Positions 21,893 to 32,131 of a stretch of 64,000 nucleotides of DNA are shown here, piece after piece. Made by a program: the position numbers and the translations under genes. Under the pieces are notes generated by a model, which was not told where the DNA came from, ran no database searches, and saw only the letters and a program-made list of their open reading frames with translations. The DNA lies in assembly GCF_009905375.1 (NCBI RefSeq), contig NC_133650.1, positions 144,592,476-144,656,475 of the forward strand, written 5' to 3'. Origin of the DNA: Apium graveolens. Its lineage: Eukaryota; Streptophyta; Magnoliopsida; Apiales; Apiaceae. Each line of letters opens with the position of its first letter. The stretch's first letter is position 1.

Positions 21893-24046
21893 TCAAGTTG
21901 ATTTTGGTACCCAAGTTTCCTTGGGTCCTGCCTTGTTAGCTTTCTTCTTCTGTTTCTTAGGTCTTAACTCATTTGACTTAGGAATTTCAGATTTTTCCTT
22001 AGTCATTTGGGTTGGGCCTTTGAAACCACTAGATGCAACAGAATTATTATGCATGTTATGGCTAACAGGAAATGGCATGCTTGGTGCAAACATGTTATTC
22101 CAGTAAGGCATGCTAAATGGCATTTGAGGCATTTTGTATGCAGCATAATATGGATTAGGTGCAAATGGCATATTAGCAAACTGTGCATTCATGTTCTGTA
22201 TAGGCATAGCATTTACAGGCATGGGAGGCATGGCATTCATGTTAGAGAATTGAGGCTGAACAGACATGGGAGTAGGCATGGCAGATTTGCAATTAACAGA
22301 CAAATGATTTACACTACCACACTTGACACAGATTTTTCTAGGAGCATATTTGTCAGGTGTGTAGTTATTATATTTGTTAATCCCTACTTTACCATTCCTA
22401 TTGTTTTTCCTTTTAGTCTCTGTTTTTACCTCTATCTTTTCAAGTCTGTCACTTAACTGTTTGACAGTCATGTGACCAACATTAGCCTTCTTCCCTTTCT
22501 TAGCTTGACTTGACTCTCCTGAAACAAAGTTCTTGGAAATAGACCCATACTTTTCATTTAGCTTGGTTAATTTGGCTTTGCTAATGGGTTTGCTCACAGC
22601 CGACGGATGAGGATTTTTATCATTCGACGGATAACACTTTTTGTTATCCGACGGATAGTCCTCATCATCCGTTGAGTCTACATCTGTCAGCAATCCATCT
22701 ACCAAAATAGGTTCTAGTTTCTCCTTATTCTTTTTCCAGGCTTCATCACAAAAAGACTCAATTCCTTGAACCTTGGTGATTTGAGCATGAACATCTCTGG
22801 ATGTTTTCCATGCTTTAATCACCTCCTGTTCACGATCGAGCTGCTTCTTTAAAATTTCTTCCTTTTTCAAGGACTCAGTTAATTCCTCCTTGGCAATTCT
22901 ACACTCAATTTTTAGTTTCTCAAACTCAACAAACTGAGACTCAAGCACATTATTCCTCTCACTCAAAAACAAGTTGTTTTCTTTGATTTTAGCATTTTCT
23001 TTAGTGAGGGACTTAAGTGTAACACGCAAATGATACAATTCTGTAGACATGTCATTTATTGCATCATTACACTCAGCTTTAGATAAATGTGCAAGGTTTG
23101 TAGTGATTACCTGATTGCTTGAGGAACTTGTCTCTGTTTCATCAGACTTGGCCATAAGGGCTAGATTGACATAGCTGACATCCTCATCTTCATCCAAAAC
23201 ATCAGCTGCCCAGTCATTCTCTTGTGTAATAAAAGCCCTTTCCTTCTGTTTGAGTAGATCAAAGTATTTTTGCTTATAATCCACAGATTCAAATCTTTTC
23301 TTACTGGAATCTGACTTTCTACACTCATTTGCAAAATGCCCTGCCAAGCCACATTTGAAACACTTGAATTTTGATTTATCCACCATGTTTTTATTTGGCT
23401 TGGCAGCTCCAAAGTTCTTCTTGAACTTGAGCTTGGCAAATCTTCTTGAAAGGAATGCTACATGCTCATCAATGTCCTCCATGTCATCTTGACTCAATGA
23501 ATCTTCACTTTCTGCAGCTAGCCCTTTACCCTTGCTTTCACAGGCCTTTGAAGTTGATTCCACAGCTTCCATCTTCACTTCCTTCTCCTTTTCCAGTTCA
23601 GCCACTAGTGCAATGGATCCTCCTTTCTTCTTTCCTCTCTCCATTCTTTCATCCTGCTCTATCTCAAGCTCATAGGTCTTCAGAATTCCATACAGTCTCT
23701 CTAAAGTAAACTCCTTATAATCTTGTGAGTTTCTCAATGAGACTGTCATTGGTTTCCATTCCTTTGGAAGAGATCTGAGAAATTTTAGATTGGAGTCTTT
23801 AATCTGATAGACTCTTCCATGCAATTTAAGAGCATTTAGTAGCTTTTGGAATCTACTAAAAATGTCAGTGAGTGACTCACTTTCTTCATTGTGAAAATGC
23901 TCATATTGCTGAATCAGGAGCTGCATTTTATTTTCTCTTACTTGCTCATTACCATCACAGATTATCTGTATTGTGTCCCAAACTTCCTTGGCAGTCTTGC
24001 AGTTGATGATGTTATCAAACATGTCTGCATCAACACCATTGAACAA
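21893..24046 (-). pseudogene. gag: Gag polyprotein lacking its N-terminus (element D)
   Basis: 717 open codons but no true start: the frame begins at TTG beside the truncated 5' LTR. Compared with Gag of element B (ATG 42149) it lacks the first 110 or so residues. It contains the Copia Gag core (CKTAKEVWDTI, QYEHFHNEESESLTDIF, LPKEWKPMTVSLR), a first CCHC knuckle CFKCGLAGHFANEC (about 23330-23372), a long coiled coil, four D-motif copies encoding YPSD/YPSN/HPSA (22600-22680), a second knuckle CVKCGSVNHLSVNC (about 22300-22340), and a Met/Asn/Pro-rich tail. Long Gags with two knuckles fit SIRE-type elements. Confidence 0.88.
22600..22676 (-). repeat. D-motif cluster in gag
   Basis: Four copies: three ATCCGTCG(G/A) at about 22602, 22624 and 22644 read as HPS, YPS and YPS (phase xAT-CCG-TCG), and one inverted copy TCAACGGAT at about 22665 read as STD. 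The phase differs from the copies in the pol linker. Confidence 0.85.
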
Positions 24047-24049
24047 TTA

Positions 24050-25051
24050 TTAGTCCCTTAACAATATAGCAAGAATTACAGAAGGGGGGTTGAATGGAAT
24101 TCTTGAACCTTTTTCTTGAAATAAAAATGTTCAACTCGATTATGGATATATTTGTTTTGATTAGCACAATGCAGAATGTAAACTTGAATGAATCAAAATA
24201 TAAGTAATTAAAAACAAGAGTCTTTAAAAACTTTCTGGTGGATTTAAACAATTCCACCAGAGATATACTTAATATATCGAGAGGACTCTGTGTGCAGAAA
24301 TGCTCACAGCTGCTTATACAAAATAGAACTACTAAGAAAACAGGAAATGCTAAAGATAGTGCTTATAAAGATTTCTCTGTGTTTGTTTCTTAGCTCTCTT
24401 AGTTATTTTCTATTTGCTACTCTCTTGGTTTATATATTACCAAGATTACAAAGTCAAAAAGACTGAACAAATATAAAATCTAACATTCTTGATCTTTGCT
24501 GCTTTTCGTCCTCTATTACCCAGTTAATGGGCTTCCACAGTGTGTTTGTATCAAACTCAACGGCTGTGTGTCAGCTTTCACTATTCAACTGATGTTTGAA
24601 TTCTTGATATGATCATCCGTCGATGACTTGATTGATCATCCGTCGACTGCTATGTTAAACATCCGTTGATAGTCATTTGATCATCCGTCGAAGCTTTGTT
24701 AATCATCCGTTGGTAGCTATTTTGGCACTTGACTTCATTTCACTTATACAGAATTACAAGACATTGCTTATGTACAGTTAATCAACCTATTCTGCATATC
24801 TAGTTAAAGTCAACATGACTTATATGCTACTTCAGATTCTATATAAAGGTGCATACAACACTGTGCTACAAACTTATTATTACATAAGCTACTCACTCGA
24901 TGGATAATAAGTTAATCATCCGTCGGGACTATAATGAGTTATCCGTCGGGACTATAATTCTTATCCGTCGAGTGCTACTTTATTTCACTAAGCAAAATCT
25001 ACTTAGATGTTTTGTTTAAGTAATAAACAAGTACACAACATATTCACAACA
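24050..25051 (-). repeat. 5' LTR of element D, inner end truncated
   Basis: 1,002 bp, matching the left LTR from its third base. The expected inner TG is absent and the LTR joins gag coding sequence directly, with no PBS or leader. Nine D-motif copies; one fewer than the other LTR because of a 19-bp indel. TATA-like box at 24429-24438. Confidence 0.9.
24429..24438 (-). promoter_or_regulatory. TATA-like box in the 5' LTR of element D
   Basis: AATATATAAA on the minus strand, same as in the left LTR. This copy is upstream of gag in the element's own orientation. Confidence 0.45.
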
Positions 25052-25384
25052 CTCCCTCTTGTTTTACTTTAAAATTAGGGTTAATTATTTGGGTTGAGGC
25101 AAGTAGGGTTTATAATAGTATATTTATAGGCAAAATTTTCAGCTGAAAATTTCCTATAAAATATTATTATTATTAACCCTTTAATTGATTATTCTTATTA
25201 ACCAATTAACTAATAATTAAAAAACCTTTTAATCATTAATCCCTTTTCTAAACACTTTAGAAAAATAATTCTCTCACTTGATTTAATTTCCAAAATTAAA
25301 TTCTTAATTAATAATATTAAGAACTTTTCTTAATTAATTTATAATGAATTAAATCTCATTTAATCAATTATTAAATCTGCTAAT

Positions 25385-25413
25385 TAATTATTTATTTCAC
25401 AAATAAATAATTA
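25385..25413. repeat. Hairpin in the LTR of element C
   Basis: Thirteen-base arms TAATTATTTATTT / AAATAAATAATTA around CAC. The homologous site in the right LTR (about 32723-32752) has one arm mutated. Confidence 0.7.
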
Positions 25414-25552
25414 TCAGCCATTATTAATTAATTCCTCCACCATTAAATCATTCTCTTTTATGGTGTGACCGTGTAGGTTCAATATTAAGCTGGTAGTAGA
25501 AATAAATAATAACAAAACTATTTTATCATTATTTACATAAATTCTCTAATTC

Positions 25553-25590
25553 ATTAAATATGATTAATTAATAAATTAATCATATTTAAT
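25553..25590. repeat. Long perfect hairpin in the LTR of element C
   Basis: Perfect 17-base arms (ATTAAATATGATTAATT and its reverse complement) around a 4-nt loop. Kept at 32895-32931 in the other LTR with one end mismatch. In an LTR such a structure could act in transcript folding or termination; this is inference. Confidence 0.75.
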
Positions 25591-26498
25591 CTACAACGTG
25601 AGGGATACTTCTCAGCATATCACGACTATCCGGATAATATTAATCATATGAATTCACTACTTAGAATACCAAGAACCTATTCAGTGAGTATTTACCGTAC
25701 AATCAATTCCTTCTACCCTGCAATGTCATGATTAAATACAAGGCATGGAACTTGTGTCAAGCCTATCTTATTTAATCATTTGCTTTCCCATTCACTATGC
25801 TTAGTTCTATTTAATGTAAATTAGAAACTCCTTTCTAATTTCATTCACTCTGGCCAGAGATTCCTGAACTAGCATAAGTGGATCAGCATTGAACATTCTC
25901 TTCCTTCACTGGAAGGGGTGTATCCTTTATTGATCATACACTATCTTCGTGTACAAATTCCTATACCCAATAGAGCCCTTATAATTGTCCCTGGAGACTA
26001 AGAACTAAACCAAAGCATAGTTCAGTGTACACAAGATGACTATGATGACCTCAAGTCTAAGGATACTTGTACAACTATCATTATATGAACAACTGCTGAC
26101 ACGTGAGTGAACTCCATCAGTTGTTCAGCTGTGTGAGTCATGTTCAGTGAACTTATTCTATAATAAGCACCTACATACTAGCTATAGTGTCACCACACAA
26201 ATGTCTATGAGAACAGACATCCTTCATAATGAAACAAGCATAGTATGTACCGACCTTTGTGGATTACTAATTACCAGTTAGTAATCGAAGACCATGAAAT
26301 ATTTAAGTTTAGAGTTATCATCTTTTAGGTCTCATTATTATGATCTCATCATAATCCATAAAAAACTTTACTCTAAACTATGGTATATCTTATTTAAACA
26401 CTTAAATGGATAAAGCCCGCAATAAAAATCAAAATAGATTAAATAAAAGTTATTCCTAAATCATCATACATAATTGGACTTAGGACACATCTCTTTCA

Positions 26499-26509
26499 AT
26501 CTCCCACTT
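26499..26509 (-). other. Polypurine tract of element C
   Basis: Minus strand AAGTGGGAGAT directly before the TGAAAGAG start of the LTR; identical to the tract of element A at 4478-4488. Confidence 0.8.
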
Positions 26510-27320
26510 GTACTAAAGCAAATCACTCTGGTATCTAATACCCATCTTGTCTTTATGACGATCAAAGTGACTTTGAGAAAGTGGCTTTGTTAGTGGGTCT
26601 GCTACGTTGTTATGTGTGTCAACTCTCTTGACGTCTCCTCTTTCAATACAATACAAGAAATGTTACCGCGCTCCCACTAACCTTTTTGTAGACACATGGT
26701 TCATCTATGTTTTTGATAAAACCAAACTCTTTGATTGTCTCATCAAAACGGATGTTCCATCTACGAGAAGCTTGCTTTAAACCATATATGGTTCGCAGTA
26801 GCTTACACACTAGGTGTTCATTTCCCTTGGAAAGAAAACCCTCTGGCTATGTCATATACACTTCCTCTTCAAGTTTCCCATCGAGGAAGGCCGTTTTCAC
26901 GTCCATTTGCCATATCTCATAGTCTTAGTAAGCAGCAATCACAAGCAAAATCCGAATTGATTTTAACAGGGCTACAAGCAAAAAAGTTTCATCAAAGTCA
27001 ATCCCTTGCCTTTGTCTGAATCCTTTTGCCACGAGCCTGGCCTTATAGGTCTCCACCTGCCCATCTGCTCCAATCTTTCTTTTGTATACCCACTTGCACC
27101 CAATAGACTTAACAACTTCAGGCGCCTCAACCAGAGTCCATACTTGGTTGGTATACATAGATTCCATTTCAGATTTCATGGCACTATGCCATTTCTCTGA
27201 GTCAACACTACTCGTAGCCTCATTATAGGTCACAGGATCATCATCATCAATGATTGACAACTCATTGTCATTCTCAATGACAAGGCCATAATACCTCTCA
27301 GGTTGGCGAGACACTCTCCC
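26510..27320 (-). pseudogene. pol: Reverse transcriptase joined to the end of RNase H by an internal deletion (element C)
   Basis: RT begins after the SGRVSRQPERYYG linker: WHSAMKSEMESMYTNQVWTLV, then CKWVYKRKIGADGQ and [22 protein letters not shown] near 26925 and a TAG near 26853 interrupt WQMDVKTAFLDGKLEEEVY and the next block. It proceeds through IYGLKQASRRWN to VSGSAVTFLVLY at about 26655. The next codons should be VDD but the sequence jumps to IERGDVKRVDTHNNVADPLTKPL, the end of RNase H. Compared with element A, roughly 0.8 kb is missing, including the catalytic Asp pair and most of RNase H. Confidence 0.85.
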
Positions 27321-28244
27321 TGACCTACGAGTGGGCTATTCCACAGAAGGTTGTTCAGTCTGAATAGGTGTTTCCACTTGATCCGTAGTAGTTTGTGCTT
27401 CTTGAACTTCATCAAGTTCAATTTTGCTCCCACTGTTTCCTTCAAGGATAAACTGCTTTTCCAAGAAGGTAGCATGTCTGGAGACAAACACCCGATGATC
27501 GGTGTAAAAGTAATACCCTAAAGTCTCTTTAGGATATCCCACAAAATTACATTTTATAGATCGAGATTCCAGCTTATCCGGGTCAACTTTCTTGACATAA
27601 GCTGGACATCCCCAAATCTTAACGTGTTTAAGACTCGGTTTCCTTTCTTTTCATATCTCATATGGAGTTTGAGGAACAAATTTGGAAGGCACCTTATTCA
27701 GTAAATATGCTGAGGTTTCTAATGCATAACCCCACAGGAATACTGGAAGATTCGCATAGCTCATCATGGACCGAACCATGTCTAACAAAGTTCGATTTCT
27801 CCTTTCAAATACCCCATTCAACTGTAGAGTATATGGAGGAGTCCACTGGGAGACTATACCATTTTCTTTGAGATAAGCTAGAAACTCTCCATTCAAGTAT
27901 TCACCACCTTGATCTGATCGAAGAGTTATAATACTATGTTTGGTTTGTTTCTCCACTTCATACTTATATTCTTTGAACTTTTTAAAGGCTCCAGACTTGT
28001 GTTTCATCAAATACACATATCTAAATCTAGATCGATCATCTATGAAAACAATGAAGTATTAAAATCCACCCATGGCTTGCGTAGACATTGGTCCACATAC
28101 ATCTGTGTGTACCAATCCTAGCAAATCTGCAGCCCTCTCTCCATGTCCACTAAATGGAGATTTGGTCATTTTACCCAATAGACAAGACTCGCATGTAGGA
28201 TATGATTCAAAATAAAAGGGGTCAAGTAACCCTTTCTTATGCAA
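27321..28244 (-). pseudogene. pol: Integrase and linker (element C)
   Basis: Zinc-region end CESCLLGKMTKSPFSGHGERA, first catalytic Asp in LVHTDVCGP, second in LRSDQGGEYLNGEF, Glu in GVFERRNRTLLDMV. Then comes the C-terminal KIWGCPAYVKK and NFVGYPKETLGYYFY part and a Gln/Thr-rich linker. Stops at about 28056, 27650 and 27335 break the frame into four open pieces, all on the minus strand. Confidence 0.88.
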
Positions 28245-28247
28245 TGT

Positions 28248-28654
28248 CTACAGTCTATTTTCACTAATATGACCAAGTCCACAGTGCCACAAGAAAGTGA
28301 GATTTTCATCATCCCTTTTTCTTTTATTAGTATGTTCAATTTGTAGTAAATTATGCTCTACGGCACATACATACAGACCATTGTTTAAAATACCACTTCC
28401 ATAAATAACGTTATCTCTAAGAATTGAACATTTATTATTCTGAATAACAAACAAAAATCCATCCAAGTCTAACATGGAATAAAAATAATATTCCTTACAA
28501 TCGAGGGAACAAAATAACAATTATTTAGAACAATAGTCTTGCTCGTAGGCATATGTAAATGAAATGATCCAACAACTTCAGCAGCAACTTTTGCTCCATT
28601 TCCCATTCGTAGAATCACCTCCTCTTCTTCAAGAGTCCTACTTCTCCTTAGTCC
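28248..28654 (-). pseudogene. pol: Protease end and GAG-pre-integrase domain (element C)
   Basis: The open piece 28520-28248 carries YGSGILNNGLYVCAVEH and LWHCGLGHISENRL, the GAG-pre-integrase signature with its His residues. Upstream, 28521-28654 holds the rest of the protease fold (RMGNGAKVAAEVVGSFHL) with a stop near 28656. The catalytic triplet, expected as DTG, reads D-I-A near 28690. Confidence 0.75.
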
Positions 28655-29585
28655 CTACAACGAATTGTAAATATGAGAACCATAGGCGATATCTAATACC
28701 CAAGTAGAAATTTGACTTAGTGACATATTAACTTCGATCGTGAACATACCTAAATCAGAAGCGGTAGTCTCACTACCCTTCTTCTTCTTCAATTCTGCAA
28801 GGTAAACCTTGCAGTTCCTCTTCCAGTGCCCCACCTTGTTACAGTGAAAGCAAACAACTTTGCTCTTGGGGTCTTCAGCTTTTCTGTGGAACCGGCTTTT
28901 TCTCACCTACTTTCTTCTTCTTGGAAGGTTTCTTCTTCCTTTTCTTAGGATTGGAACCTTCACCAATTAGAAGAACAGAACTCTTCTTAAGGGGAAAATT
29001 CGATTCCGCAGTCTTCAACATGTTGTGGAGTTCAAGCAGGCTGACATCCAGCTTATTCATATGAAAGTTCACAATAAACTGCGAGAACGAACTCGGAAGT
29101 GATTGCAAGACCAAGTCTTGGCTCAGCTCCCCATCCATGGCAAAACCAAGTTGTCCAAGACGGTCAATCAAATTGATCATCTTAAGTACATGGTCATTCA
29201 CAGATGATCCCTCAGACATCCTACAACCGAACAACTCCTTCGATATCTCATATCGAGCTGTCCTCCCTGTCACATCATACAACTCTTGTAGATGCATAAG
29301 GATAGTGTGAGCATCCATATGCTCATATTGCTTCTGTAGCTCAATGTTCATGGAAGCTAGCATGATGCATTGAGTAACATTTGCATCATCTATCCACTTA
29401 CGATACACAACATGTTCATCATTATGTGCATCACTAGCAGGTTCAGTAGGCTTAGGTGAGTCAAGCACATATTTCAGCTTCTCAACCCTGAGAACAATTC
29501 TCAAGTTTCGAAGCCAGTCAGCAAAATTAGGACCAGTCAACTTGTGAGCATCTAGTATACTCCAGAGTGATAGTGTAGAAGACAT
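28655..29585 (-). pseudogene. gag: Gag polyprotein (element C)
   Basis: ATG at 29585 (MSSTLSLWSILDAHKLTG) is preferred over the upstream in-frame ATG at 29618, because relatives begin just before this block. Gag core WLRNLRIVLRVEKLKYVLD, then MLASMNIELQKQYE and FGCRMSEGSSVNDHVLKM, is intact to about 28880. Basic KKRKKKPSKKKK follows, then in a shifted frame the single CCHC knuckle CFHCNKVGHWKRNC (28800-28850). The frameshift lies at about 28890. Confidence 0.88.
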
Positions 29586-29784
29586 AACGAATATAGTAAA
29601 TCTGTAAATGATGAACACATAACAACACTTAGCAAATATTCAATTTTATTTCAAGACACTATATGAATCGGGTCTATATTCATAAGTGGCTCCCACTAGT
29701 TTATCTAATTTATACAACCCCTAAGTGAAAATTAAGCATTCATAATGCTAGTGGGAATAGGGATCCTACATTCCATCACACAAC

Positions 29785-29990
29785 CTCGTCTGTAGCACGA
29801 AACGTCATGTGATGTTCAATAGGCAGACAACTCTTGTCAATTACATCTTATGTTATTCCCTAATAAAACTTTAGCCTTTTGAATAATTGAGTCACGGCTG
29901 TAGCACGACAAACTCAATATTCTAGTCTAACCCAACATTTCATATAATTGAATCAGTCTCCAACGGCCCACGGCTGTAGCACGTAACGAC
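29785..29990 (-). repeat. Triplicated CTGTAGCACG motif in the leader of element C
   Basis: Exact decamers at 29790-29799, 29898-29907 and 29974-29983, two of them inside the longer CACGGCTGTAGCACG. Spacing is 108 and 76 bp. The intervening sequences differ, so this is an interspersed motif rather than a tandem repeat. Confidence 0.75.
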
Positions 29991-30095
29991 CTTTAGATTC
30001 TAATTCAATGTACACATCTCTATGTAATAGACAAGTATTTCACACGAAACGACAATAATTTAAAAATAAGAACCACTTTCTACCATGTTGGAAGG

Positions 30096-30761
30096 TGATG
30101 AGGATCAAGGAATGAATATGTTAATTTGGATTTGGTTATGTGTACTTATGGTGATGCTCAATTGGAGAGGATGCAAAGATGGGTTATGAAGCTTACTTGA
30201 ACAACAAGGAATAAAGGAGTGGTGCATGAAGTTGGACAAGTAGCTGATTATTATATAATTATTAATTCGAATTTTGCTTGCAAGTTTTTACCTTTCACTT
30301 GAAAGGGTTTTTCTTGTTTTAAGCACTTAGGATTTTATTTTCCTATTTGGATTTGGTTTTTGTCTTTTTTCTATTCGGATTTGGTTTTAAAATTTGTTTC
30401 CTGGAAGGATTCAGATATTGGCTAATTCAAGCTGATATTGAATTTATCTTGGAATCCTATTGGGTTTGGGTTATTATCTAAGCCTATAAATACCCTTCTC
30501 ATGTAATCTTTTAAGGGAGACAATGGATGATATAAAACTTGTGTTTTGAGATCAACTATGAGTAGTTTTTCTTTTCTTTAAACTTCAATTACTGGATTGT
30601 TTTGAAGATTATATTCGAATTACTTAGTTTCTGGATTGATCTAAGCAATTTGAGATTCAAAGTTCACGTTTCTGGATTGATCGTGTTCTTTTGAAATATC
30701 CTCTTCTTCTCTTATCCCTTTTCTTTCTTATTTTTGTTTCTTTGTGGTGCGATCCACATCA
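30096..30761 (+). mobile_element. Small solo LTR (666 bp) in the leader of element C
   Basis: TGATGAGGATC...GATCCACATCA: TG...CA ends with an 11-base terminal inverted repeat (one mismatch) and perfect 5-bp TSD GAAGG (30091-30095, 30762-30766). A TATA-like CCTATAAATACC at about 30483 and AT-rich 3' half fit an LTR. No PBS, PPT or coding sequence. Strand is inferred from the TATA box. A TRIM-type element was considered, but no second LTR is present. Confidence 0.75.
30482..30493 (+). promoter_or_regulatory. TATA-like box of the small solo LTR
   Basis: CCTATAAATACC, about 387 bases from the LTR start and followed by a downstream AT-rich transcript-like segment. Predicted from sequence only. 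Confidence 0.45.
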
Positions 30762-32118
30762 GAAGGCTATGACCGACACAAGCCCGTTGTGTCATTGGCC
30801 AATTACTACTTGATATTATTTTATTTTAGAGGGATTATATTATGTTACAATCATAATCATATTATAAAGAGATTCTTCCTTTAAATTAAATATTTCAAAT
30901 CAATAATCGATAATAAGATGATTCCCCGATCGGGGGGAGCATTGTCAAGAGACGTCACTTAATACCCCTTTCTTACAGATAGAAATCTACTTTTGACAGA
31001 ATCATCCTTTCTCTCAATATTGAAAATTCATATTTAATTACGTGTTTCATAAACACAAAAATCTCATGATTGTATTCATAATATTATTGTTAAGGCAAGA
31101 AACGATTCCTATTCTAGATTTTCTAGAGCACGCCTTATATTGATTTAAGTTCACCTAAATCTATCATCGCATGGTAAACATAGGCATATATCTCATATAT
31201 AAAATTAAATAAACAAGTAAATGTAAAGTGCAATAAAGTAAATGTGTTTGGTTATGGTCCCATCCTATGTGATCTTTATCAAGCTCATGATAAAGATCAA
31301 GGTCAATCTAATATGGTGATGGAAATAAATACAACTACTTATTACATAAGTCTTCTTCTTTGTTTAGACTTCTTGTATGCCTCGTCTTCTTCTTTGTATC
31401 ACCTCCATTGGATAGTCTTCTTGAGTCTTCAATTACATTACATAGATTGAAAGTAAAACTAATCTAATGAACTTACAAGAATAACTCGAGTTACATTCGA
31501 GATTTATGATTACAAAGATTGACGACATGCAAGTCGTATTTAAAATCAAAATCAAAACCATTACACTAAGGTCGAAAGGCCATAACCATCCACCATGCTC
31601 ATACAACACATAAAAGCATGTTAAAACACATAATCTGATCTTAACATATCATATTATCCATGATCTAATCATAAAAAAAATATGACAAAAATCAGAATCA
31701 AATCAGAAAAACAAGAATCACTGTTTACGGGCAGTAAACGATGTCAAACGCCTTACAGACGAGTCGTTGATAGATTTAGCTATCAGTTTTGTTCAGACGC
31801 TCGTTTACCTATGGAATAGGGTATTCGTTTGCGTAAATCGGACACCAGACCCAGATTTCAGCAAATCTGCAGCAGCCAATTCAGAATCTGTATCTAATAT
31901 GATTCTCATAATTAGAACAAACATAAATCATGTATATATCAGTATATATACAGATTACATAATCACCTTATGATTATACAACTCACATGAATATCATATA
32001 TTCAAAACCATACATATATAAGCATATTATATCAACATCAAATCTTGGCGAATCACGTACATGCTCATATATCGAAAACAGTTAAACACATAAACGAATT
32101 AAGAACTTTTCGCAAGTA

Positions 32119-32130
32119 GCTCTGATGCCA
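32119..32130 (-). other. Primer-binding site of element C
   Basis: Minus strand TGGCATCAGAGC, one base different from TGGTATCAGAGC, the complement of plant initiator-Met tRNA 3' end used by most Copia elements. One base separates it from the LTR. Confidence 0.8.
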
Positions 32131-32131
32131 T

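Larger units (their letters stand above)
12233..25051 (-). mobile_element. Element D: SIRE-like Ty1/Copia retrotransposon with a 1,467-codon third ORF; youngest of the B-C-D nest
   Basis: TSD CTTCC-like check gives CTCCC on both sides (12228-12232, 25052-25056). LTRs of about 1.0 kb begin TGTTAGTCCC and end TTCACAACA. They differ by about 16 substitutions and one 19-bp indel by eye. Minus-strand order: 5' LTR, gag lacking its start, protease, integrase, RT, RNase H, motif-rich intergenic region, ORF3, PPT, 3' LTR. Total 12.8 kb. It carries about 40 copies of ATCCGTCG(A/G). The PBS, leader and start of gag are missing next to the 5' LTR. Pol lesions are few: two TGA codons, one frameshift and one altered protease residue. 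B and C lie outside it, so D inserted last. Confidence 0.92.
25057..26498 (-). repeat. 3' LTR of element C, inner segment
   Basis: Matches 32421-33857. It ends GGACACATCTCTTTCA next to the PPT. Its right-hand homologue carries an extra block of about 30 bp near 33760-33790. AT-rich, with two long hairpins (25385-25413, 25553-25590). A TATA-like CCTATAAATAT (minus strand) lies near 25118-25128. Confidence 0.9.
29586..32118 (-). other. Leader of element C (contains a small solo LTR)
   Basis: No convincing gene. It contains three copies of CTGTAGCACG (29790, 29898, 29974) in similar contexts and a 666-bp inserted LTR at 30096-30761. A segment near 30985-31060 resembles the start of element A's leader. 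Short open stretches at 31244-31450 and 31767-31973 on the + strand show no domain. Confidence 0.7.

Noticed and set aside
22003..22456. + strand open frames of 60-149 codons opposite gag of element D
   Set aside because: They are antisense shadows of the Met/Asn/Pro-rich Gag tail; composition (His/Trp/Arg-rich) mirrors the opposite strand.
27336..29618. Separate minus-strand genes for each open piece in element C
   Set aside because: Domain order and shared strand show one gag-pol broken by stops and frameshifts.
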